Source of the DNA: Chrysemys picta bellii
Taxonomy: Eukaryota; Chordata; Testudines; Emydidae
Length of the DNA: 64,000 nt
Assembly: GCF_011386835.1 (NCBI RefSeq)
Contig: NC_088792.1
Location: 44,816,882 to 44,880,881, forward strand
Direction of reading: 5' to 3'
The position numbers and the translations under genes are program-made. Below, one piece after another: positions 56,076 to 64,000 of the stretch. Under the pieces are notes generated by a model. It did no database searches. It had not been told where the DNA came from and saw only the letters and a program-made list of their open reading frames with translations. Each line of letters starts with the position of its first letter. Position 1 is the first letter of the stretch.

Positions 56076-56971
56076 TTTTTAATTCTATACATTTGGCAAT
56101 TTAGATACTTTATAGATAGTGCCACCATTCCCTCTCTGCTCACTGGGCTCTAGTATATACACTGTACCCATCTCCATTCCAATTTAAATCAGTCAGCCTG
56201 CCATGTTTCTCTAACCTTTGATATCACATATAGTTTTACTTGCTTATTTCTCATATGGGTTGGATTTGTGCATAGATACTTCAGTACATTTCCTCTTTCA
56301 TGTAATTTAATCTGCCTCCTTTACATTAAATTTATGCTATTTTATGAGTGTCAAGCAAAACCTCATCCTCCCCTCATTTCCAAGTTTAAAGCCCATCTAA
56401 CAGGTCTTACCAATTATGAACCCAGGAGGTTGGTATTTCTTCTGCTTACTTGGAGACTGCCAGTTGCCTCCTATCAGAGAAGCCATTCCTGTGCTCTAGG
56501 AATCCAAACCCGCCTCTGTATGTACCATGGTCCTCTCCCTAAATGGGTCTCCAGAAACAGATCATCCCAACTTTATCCTTGAGGCTTCATTCTCTTTTCA
56601 TTTAGGATCTAACCCTACCAGTCGTTTACCTGAACCCCAAGGAGTGCCTTGTATGTTAGACAATGGAGTGCATTGCAAAGGGCCTGATCTGTGTAGAGCT
56701 GAGCACAGTCAACTGCCATTGAAGAAAATGGACATTAAGTGGTTCAGAACGCTGCAGGATGTGCTCAGCATCTCACAGAAACATCCTCTAACTATTGCAT
56801 GTCTTCTGATGATCTGTTCATTATCTGGTATGGCTCCAAGATGGCGGTCTGAGCTTGTAAAACAATTCTGGCCAGTTGGATCAAGCCTCCTACAACATAC
56901 ATGATTTAATTAGATTGTACTTAATCAATTAATCAAACATTTTCTAAGAAACTGGTTTTGCCCAAAGGCAG
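56076..56971. other. unassigned sequence
   Basis: No gene recognised. The overlapping short frames at 56268-56904 lack any family signature. Confidence 0.3.
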
Positions 56972-57511
56972 TGTGATGCTAGTGGGCCAGCTGCCAGATC
57001 ATGCCAAGATCCCCATGTCTCAGCTGGACATTAACAAATACATAGCTGGAATCGGTCTGGCTCACTTGTGGGTTATTATGGATAAAATAGGTATTAGAAT
57101 GATAAGAAAATGTTTAGTGTTTAGACTCTATAAAATGTTTGTGTATTGCTGCCTGCATTACCTGTAATATCTACATTCCATATTGTGATGCAGTTGTATT
57201 GTGAGCCTCTATGACTGTATGATTTGCCATACAGGAGAGGGACGTTAATTAGTGTGAAGAGCTGCTCTTTTTCAGAATTTGTTATCCCCCTTCCATAAGA
57301 GGAAACCAGACCAGCTATGGGGTGGATCTTACAACTGGAAACACTCCACATCTGGATTGCAGAATTGTCAACAAGACTAAGACTCTTGTTATTCTGCTCT
57401 CCTCCCGGTGAAGATGAGTGATGCAAGTGGACTCCTCCCATCAGCTGAGTTTGCAGCTCAGAACTCATGGCAGAAGGAGGATAAAAATCCAGACATAAAG
57501 AATTAGGTATC

Positions 57512-58689
57512 TATAGCTGTGGATGTGGTATACCTAGACTTTAGTAAGGCATTTGATACGGTCTCACATGATATTCTTATCGATAAACTAGGCAAATACA
57601 ATTTAGATGGGGCTACTATAAGGTGGGTGCATAACTGGCTGGATAACCGTACTCAGAGAGTTGTTATTAATGGTTCCCAATCCTGCTGGAAAGGCATAAC
57701 GAGTGGGGTACCTCAGGGGTCTGTTTTGGGACCGGCTCTGTTCAATATCTTCATCAATGACTTAGATATTGGCATAGAAAGTACGCTTATTAAGTTTGCA
57801 GATGATACCAAACTGGAAGGGATTGCAACTGCTTTGGACGACAGGGTCATAATTCAAAATGAATGATCTGGACAAATTAGAGAAATGGTCTGAGTTAAAC
57901 AGGATGAAGTTTAACAAAGACAAATGCAAAGTGCTCCACTTAGGAAGAAAAAATCAGTTTCACACATACAGAATGGGAAGAGACTGTCTAGGAAGGAGTA
58001 CGGCAGAAAGGGATCTAGGGGTTATAGTGGACCACAAGCTAAATATGAGTGTGATGCTGTTGCAAAAAAAGCAAACATGATTCTGCGATGTATTAACAGG
58101 TGTGTTGTGAGCAAGACACGAGAAGTCATTCTTCCGCTCTACTCTGCTCTGGTTAGGCCTCAGCTGGAGTATTGTGTCCAGTTCTGGGCACTGCATTTTA
58201 AAAAAGATGTGGAGAAATTGGAAAGGGTCCAGAGAAGAGCAACAAGAATGATTAAAGGTCTTGAGAACATGACCTATGAAGGAAGGCTGAAAGAATTGGG
58301 TTTGTTTAGTTTGGAAAACAGAAGACTGAGAGGGGACATGATAGCAGTATTCAGGTATTTAAAAGGGTGTCATAAGGAGGAGGGAGAAAACTTGTTCACC
58401 TTAGCCTCTAAGGATAGAACAAGAAGCAATGGGTTTAAACTGCAGCAAGGGAGGTCTAGGCTGGACATTAGGAAAAAGTTCCTAACTGTCAGGGTGGTTA
58501 AACACTGGAATAAATTGCCTAGGGAGGTTGTGGAATCTCCAGCTCTGGAGATATTTAAGAGTAGGTTAGATAAATGTCTATCAGGGATGGTCTAGACAGT
58601 ATTTGGTCCTGCCATGTGGGCAGGGGACTGGACTCGATGACCTCTCGAGGTCCCTTCCAGTCCTAGAATCTATGAATCTATGAATCTAT
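57512..58689 (+). mobile_element. CR1 LINE inserted in the LTR-like repeat
   Basis: The copy is 5'-truncated: it begins within the reverse transcriptase (GTGGATGTGGTATACCTAGA) and ends in GAATCTAT units at 58664-58689, a different tail from the ATTCTATG copy at 3044-3065. The LTR-like text runs from GAATTAGGTATCT on the left to TGTTGTTTGGTCTCTTGGGG on the right. Confidence 0.9.
57513..58595 (+). pseudogene. CR1 ORF2 remnant (two frameshifts)
   Basis: The first frame carries [40 protein letters not shown] and [10 protein letters not shown], so all reverse-transcriptase Asp residues are kept, up to a frameshift near 57858. The second piece ([20 protein letters not shown]) breaks near 58048. 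The third runs through [53 protein letters not shown] and [20 protein letters not shown] to a stop at 58593. The upstream fingers and the endonuclease are missing. Confidence 0.85.
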
Positions 58690-58762
58690 GTTGTTTGGTC
58701 TCTTGGGGGAGGGCAAAGTGTTTCTAGAGATCCCCAGCTGCTTAGACTGGATTAGTCCTAAA

Positions 58763-58885
58763 TAGGGTGACCAGATGTCCAGTTTTTAAAGGGACAATCC
58801 CATTTTTTTGGGACTTTTTCTTATATAGGTGCCTATTACCCCCACCCCCGTCCTGTTTTTTCACGGTTGCTATCTGGTCACCCTA
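58763..58885. mobile_element. short hAT-type MITE (TAGGGTGACCAGAT ends)
   Basis: The left end TAGGGTGACCAGATGTCC and the right end (reverse complement TAGGGTGACCAGATAGC) share TAGGGTGACCAGAT exactly. The 8-bp duplication has one mismatch (GTCCTAAA at 58755-58762, GCCCTAAA at 58886-58893). It lies in the LTR-like repeat. Confidence 0.9.
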
Positions 58886-59398
58886 GCCCTAAAGGACAAA
58901 TAGAGCTTGCTGATTACAGAAGTCTATATTACCTGTTGAAACCTAAGACTATAACTCATTTGAGTGTCTATGTTTGCTTGTTGTAACCTTGTAAATAATT
59001 CTCTATTTCCTTTTCCTATTTAATAAATCTTCGTGTAGTTTACTATAGAATTGGCTATAACTGTTGATCTAAGGCACAATTGATCTGGGGTAAGTGACTG
59101 GTCCATTGGAATTAGGAGTAACCTGAATATTGCTGTGATTCTTTGTGTAAGGTGCCATCTGTCACAGAGATACTCACCTAGGTGGCAAGACAGACCACAG
59201 TATCCAAGGGAACTGTCTGTGACTCAATGTTTAGGCTGTTAATGTGCCTGAGGAGTTTGCACTTGGTGCAGTTGGTTGGTGAAATCTGTGTTTGACTCAC
59301 AAACAATTTGGCGTTTGTCCCCTGGTTTTTAACAGTCTGCCCTGGGGTTGGTATTCACTTTTGTGTCAGTGTTGGGAGCATTATAGACGGTGTTTACT

Positions 59399-60318
59399 GA
59401 TGACTTCTGCTTAATCAGGATTAGTTTTAACTGATGATAAAGGCCAAGATCATTCTTCCTTTCCTTTCTTGAATATTAGTATCACATTTTCTTTCCTCCG
59501 GTCCTCTGTTACCTTTCCAGTCAGACAGACTTCTGTGGGTGTCTCTCCTCTTATACACATCATTATTTATATTTATATATACTTTTACATGAAAATGTAC
59601 AGTTGGTGAGTTAGACAAATTATACTGATATTTGTCTTCCCCAGAGTTCTTGGCATTAAATTGTCCTTGGTATTTATGAAATAATTAGGGAGGTAGCCCA
59701 GAAAAGTGGCAGAAACCAGGTAAAAAGAGGTAAACCTGGTGAAACCTAGCAACTTGAACATCTCCCTTCCGCTCCCCCTCAACCTCCATCCAAAAATGGG
59801 CAAATGCAAAGAAATCTGTCATGGAAGTGAAAGCTGACCCCAGGCAGCTTCAGCTTATGTGATGCTCACTTGTACAGGATAACGCTACAGGAATTTCTCA
59901 CATTCTCACAAATAGCCAGAATCCCTGTAGAGGTAATGCGGCAGTCACTCACAATCATGTACACAGAAAAAAAAATCTCACCAGAAAGACAGATCACATA
60001 CATATTAAATGAAAATAGTGTTAAATAAAGTACTGAATTTCACATTAGGCAAAATGATTCTCAAGTAATAAATTGCATGGACTTTGCTCCAAATAACATA
60101 CAACATTGTTACAGCCAATTAAATCCTTTAAATTTTTTTAACTATAATGCTTTATTCTTAAAAAGTAATGACAACAGATGGATTAAAAAGCTTATTTTGT
60201 TTCTTTAAACACAAATCTGTATTATGCTTCAGCTGTGTTAGGAGCAGCCCTTGCATACCTTTTCAAGACATGATGCCTATGGAGCCCAGAGGGTCATTGT
60301 ATGGGTGCTCCTTGCAAC
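59399..60318. other. unassigned sequence
   Basis: No gene or named repeat recognised. Confidence 0.3.
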
Positions 60319-60326
60319 ACCTATAA

Positions 60327-60545
60327 CAGTGATTCTCAAACTTTTGTACTGGTGACCCCTTTCACATAGCAAGCCTCTGAGTGTGACCCCCTTTATAAAT
60401 TAAAAACACTTTTTTATATATTTAACACCGTTATAAATGCTGGAGGCAAAGCAGGGTTTGGGGTGGAGGCTGACAGCTCGCGACCTCCCATGTAATAACC
60501 TCGCAACCCTCTGAGGGGTCCCGACCCCCAGTTTGAGAACCCCTG
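60327..60545. mobile_element. hAT-type MITE (CAGTGATTCTCAAAC ends)
   Basis: The left end CAGTGATTCTCAAACTTTTG and the right end (reverse complement CAGGGGTTCTCAAACTGGGG) are inverted repeats of hAT-Charlie style. The duplication is ACCTATAA at 60319-60326 and ACCTATAC at 60546-60553, one mismatch in 8. 219 bp, no transposase. Confidence 0.9.
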
Positions 60546-60553
60546 ACCTATAC

Positions 60554-63084
60554 AAATATGCAGTTAGTGCTCTCCCATGCTGCCCACTCAGTGGCACATG
60601 GCCCAATCATGTATCCTCTGGGTTGTGCCAGCACTGCTGGCAGCGCTTGTCACCTTCTCTGACCCCCTGGCTCTTTAAATTTGCACCCAGGCCAGCTTCT
60701 GGTTTGCCTACATGCTATTTATGTAGTCTGTGCTGCAGTTGCTTACACATGTATGATGCACACTTCAACAGCTGCATAAAAGCTCTGCAAAAGAAGCAAG
60801 GATATGTGCCTGTAAGAAAGTGCTAAATCTTAAGAATCCTACATTTAGAGCCATATATAGAAGCCAGTGAACTTCTTTTCTAAAGCTTCATCTTATACTG
60901 CAGCTGTTTTGAGATTTCTGATGGCTCTTCAGATCAACAAGATACAGATTTAAAAAAATCCATTTCAGAGCAACAAGATTAGCCCGCAAACTTGCTTTAG
61001 GTTTAGAGCTGTAGCTTTCTCTTTGATCTGTTCTACGGATCTGAGAATTCCAGTATGAAGGGAACACAGAAGCTGCTTGAATACATTTGATGTGGAATAT
61101 TTAGTGGATTAGGAAGCAAGCAAGCAGTGGCTTGCCAGTGAAATTATTACTGAGCCAAAATTAACAGACACAAAGCATTCAAAGAAGTTATGAATTGGAT
61201 TCAGCAAGGAGAGCTAAACTTTTCAAACTCATTTTTTATTAAATCAGGCTAATTGGAAAACATAAAATATTACCCAGTTTTGATTAAACATAATATCAAT
61301 GAGTTTATGCTTGTCTTTCTTTCCAGGGAAAACAGTTGTAATTAGGACTGACCCTCTTAGCGTATAATGATATGGTATGTTCAAGCATGGAAGCTTGTGC
61401 ATTCACACACACTATTAAAATCTACTGTCAAATAGCCAAATGGTCTGGAGAAAAGCAGATGAAGTCAACCTTCACTACTGACATTATCAACAAATAGTCT
61501 ATTTACATAACCTCCCGCCCCCCAACAGAACTAAGGTGCTCATAAAAATAAATACAAATTCTATCAGAAGCATAAAATGTAATCCCCTTGCCATTTGGAT
61601 GGCTTGAGAAATATAGCTCCCAGCAGCTCACAAAGAGAACACTGCAGACCTGCAGAAACTGAAACTGCCTGGCTTAGTTTGTGCTTGGACCCCAACCAGC
61701 AGTGTGGGTGGGAGAGAGGAAATGAAGAATTATCAGGCCAGAGGCTTTACTTACCTTCCAGGGCAACCAAGAGCAGGTCCTGACAGCCTATACATAGCTG
61801 AGACTGCCCAGCAATGTTTGCTGAGCATGGACAGACTGTGTTTGGGGCAAGGAAGATAGCTACTAGCAAGAGAATGGAGACAGACGTCCTGAGTTGCTTG
61901 TGATAGAGTTGGTGAGAGAACCCCAATTTGCAGCTCACCCAGAGAGGCCCAGCTGACTAGGAGCACACAGCTTCCCAGGGGGAGTTGTCTGTCAGCTAGC
62001 TGTCTCTGAAACAGCTTGGGTGTTGAAATTATAGGGCAGCCTCAACTCACACATTCACCAGTCACATGCTAGACCCAAAAGGGAGAGTGAGATCTCCCAG
62101 ACCCCATATTCCAAGGGAGAAGATCATTTGCAGGCCTCACCCATTAGGACGCCTTGTTCCAGAAGCAAGGGAAAGCTGCCTTTCCCTTACTCCACACAGT
62201 CAGGGATTTGTCTTGAAGCTTTAACAGGGTATGCTGGGGATATTTCACTGAGCTAGATAGGAAAGGATTCCAGAGGTGAAGAAAATTCTGATCTGCCAGT
62301 GCACAGGCAGGTGAAAGCTCACCTGGAAGTGAAGGTGTGCATGGTACCACATCACCACCAACAGTCCGGCCTACAACCTTTCTTTGATTGATTTATCAGA
62401 CAAACTTACCTCTGCTCTGCCTGCCCTATAAGGATACATCACAAGAACAGTACATCAGCCACCTGGGACCTGTGGGCAGGTTCTGAGTTGCACTCACCTG
62501 CTTTTATATTTTGTATGGGTTTTTGAATATTTAGGGATGGTCTGATTATTTTTGTGGGGTTTACCCAGTTCATTCAATTATCTTCTCCTTTTGGTTCCTC
62601 TTCATTGAATTCCGATCCTTATACTTTTTATATTAACCTTGTCCTTTCCGCTAATACAGTGTTTATTTTTTAACTTGGTTGGTTCTTGAGTTCTTTTGAT
62701 TTGTAATGTCCTAAAAATCATAGGGCTGCATATTAATTTATTCATCTGGCACTAGGTAGAGTGAGCCTGGGCTGAGAATGCAGTTTAGCACCAGTGATCA
62801 CCAAGCTGAAGTCTGACATTAGCCATCAGCTCAAGGAGCACAAAGAACTCAGGGCCCATTGGTGCTAAGCTGGGACACAGCCGAGTGGGAGAAAGGATCA
62901 AGTGGACATTACCATACTTGAAGACAGGGGTCCCCAGAAGGTAGATACGTAAAGAAACAAATAAAATAACCCCCTACTACCTTCTTAAAGCTCAGATTAA
63001 AAACAAATTATTAGCTCAGCTAATAACTGTCCTAAAGAAAAATAGATTAATGTGCTCACAAATTGCCAAGTTCTGAACAGACCC
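60554..63084. other. unassigned sequence
   Basis: About 2.5 kb with no recognised gene or named repeat. The short open frames on both strands (for example 61595-61966) do not resemble a known family. Confidence 0.3.
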
Positions 63085-63337
63085 TTGATAACAGGGCTCA
63101 AAAAAGAATTCATGGAGGATAGGCCCTCATTGGCTATTAGCCAATATGGGCAGGGATGGCGTCCCTAGCCGCTGTTTGCCAGAGGCTGGGAGTGGGCAGC
63201 AGGGGATGGATCACTTAGTGATTGCCTGTTCTGTTCTTTCTCTCCGGCGCACCTAGCATTGGCCACTGTCAGAAGACAGGATACCGGGCTAGATGGACCT
63301 TTGGTCTGACCCAGTATGGCCGCCCTTATGTTCTTAT
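63085..63337 (+). mobile_element. CR1 3' end (TTATGTTCTTA tail subfamily)
   Basis: TATTAGCCAATATGGGCAGG, then GGGGATGGATCACTTAGTGA, GGCCACTGTCAGAAGACAGG, GGGCTAGATGGACCTTTGGT and CTGACCCAGTATGGCC lead to CTTATGTTCTTA. This is a third CR1 subfamily tail in the window, distinct from the ATTCTATG and GAATCTAT tails. Confidence 0.85.
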
Positions 63338-63892
63338 CCTGTATTGTTTGGTGGAACAATTTGACACCCCTCCCTACCCCAAAAAACTGTGCAAGTACAA
63401 TTTGCACTGAGAATTCAAATGCAATTCAAAGTACTTGTGCCCATATGTGCTTAATTGTTGGTACACATTGAGTAGTTAGAAGTACAAGTACACTTTGTCC
63501 CCACAGTTACTTGTTGTTAGTGTAAAACGCAGGCACAAAGACCCAGATCCACAAAGGTACTCAGGCTCCTAATTTTCATTGTTTTCAATAGAAGCAAGCC
63601 TCACACAAGCAAGGCCTTTTAAAAAGCTTAATTTCTTGAAAATTTAGCACACTGTATTGAATATAATGTGTCAAAAGTGGGTATGATATGATACAATAAT
63701 GGCAGGCAGTGTGACACCAATACCTACAGAACCAGTGTTTCAGGGATTCAGTATTTGGTAACTGACTAAGCCAGATTTTTCCAGGGGCAGAAGATGTTTG
63801 CAAGTGTAACCCACACACTGTCCCATCTAGTAGCACCAAGACAACTTAAAGAGAGAGCGAAAGCAATTAATGAGTCTGTTCTACAGCCTTAG
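63338..63892. other. unassigned sequence
   Basis: No gene recognised. CCAGATCCACAAAGGTACTC near 63543 belongs to a short dispersed repeat type. Confidence 0.3.
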
Positions 63893-64000
63893 CTAACAGC
63901 CAGTTGGCTTTTAGCTCATGTGGTAGAGGCTCATGCACTAAGCTCCAGAGGTCCCCACGGGGTTCGATCCTGCCCGCTGACGACTGGGGTCTGTTAGTAT
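63893..64000 (+). mobile_element. tRNA-derived SINE head, cut by the window end
   Basis: An A box TAGCTCATGTGG (63912-63923) and an exact B box GGTTCGATCC (63961-63970) are spaced as in a tRNA promoter, followed by CGCTGACGACTGGGGTCTG. The A-box region does not close into a full cloverleaf with CCA context, so I call a tRNA-derived SINE and not a tRNA gene. The body lies beyond the window. Confidence 0.65.

Larger units (their letters stand above)
56972..59398 (+). repeat. LTR-like repeat split by a CR1 and a hAT MITE
   Basis: Without the two inserts about 1.1 kb remains. It starts TGTGATGCTAGTGGGCCAGC, contains AATAAA at 59020 in CCTATTTAATAAATCTTC, and ends near GGAGCATTATAGACGG. The composition and the polyadenylation signal are LTR-like, and I recognise it as a widespread chelonian repeat. 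I could not find a target duplication or internal genes, and the right end is uncertain. Confidence 0.5.

Noticed and set aside
56838..56860. Second Tigger or a host exon near AAGATGGCGGTC
   Set aside because: AAGATGGCGG resembles a YY1 site or a start context, but there is no supporting frame or splice site.
63893..64000. Genuine tRNA gene
   Set aside because: A and B boxes are present but the flanking arms do not pair as a cloverleaf, and the downstream sequence matches a tRNA-derived SINE.

Overview
This looks like noncoding vertebrate DNA from a reptile, most probably a cryptodiran turtle. The evidence is the repeat content: CR1 LINEs of several ages with 3' tails such as (ATTCTATG)n, a tRNA-derived SINE that borrows the CR1 3' tail (the tortoise Pol III type), a Neptune-like Penelope element, MIR-type SINEs, and many Harbinger and hAT elements. 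I see no host protein-coding exon, rRNA or genuine tRNA gene. Nearly every long open frame belongs to a mobile element.

Layout. 1-4.1 kb: an old minus-strand CR1 split by a younger plus-strand CR1 that keeps an uninterrupted reverse-transcriptase frame, then a SINE. 5-11.2 kb: three Harbinger-type MITEs, CR1 pieces and a palindromic hAT MITE. 11.7-16 kb: CR1 debris and a hAT MITE. 16.8-18.0 kb: the 3' part of a Penelope-like element with a GIY-YIG endonuclease region and a hammerhead-like tail. 18.9-23 kb: a SINE, an LTR-like block and a MIR SINE. 24.6-26.9 kb: a hAT-flanked element of about 2.35 kb carrying two inserts. 28.7-30.3 kb: two oppositely oriented hAT MITEs. 31.8-32.8 kb: remains of Ty3/Gypsy pol.

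33.8-38.2 kb: a complete two-gene Harbinger transposon. It has terminal repeats, a CAA target duplication, a DDE transposase with one frameshift, and a divergently placed two-exon Myb/SANT-like gene with one nonsense codon. Several MITEs in the window share its terminal motif, so it is a model for their source of transposase. 43.4-47.8 kb: a three-layer nest, with a hAT element holding a CMC/Chapaev-like transposon that in turn holds a Penelope tail. 50.6-54.9 kb: a Harbinger MITE, a hAT MITE, a decayed Tigger (pogo) transposon and a long purine-rich tract. 57-59.4 kb: an LTR-like sequence split by a CR1 and a hAT MITE. The end holds a further hAT MITE, a CR1 tail and the 5' head of a tRNA-SINE cut by the window edge.

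Family names rest on sequence features I could read (motifs, terminal repeats, target duplications) and on recognition of repeat families. Nothing was searched against a database.
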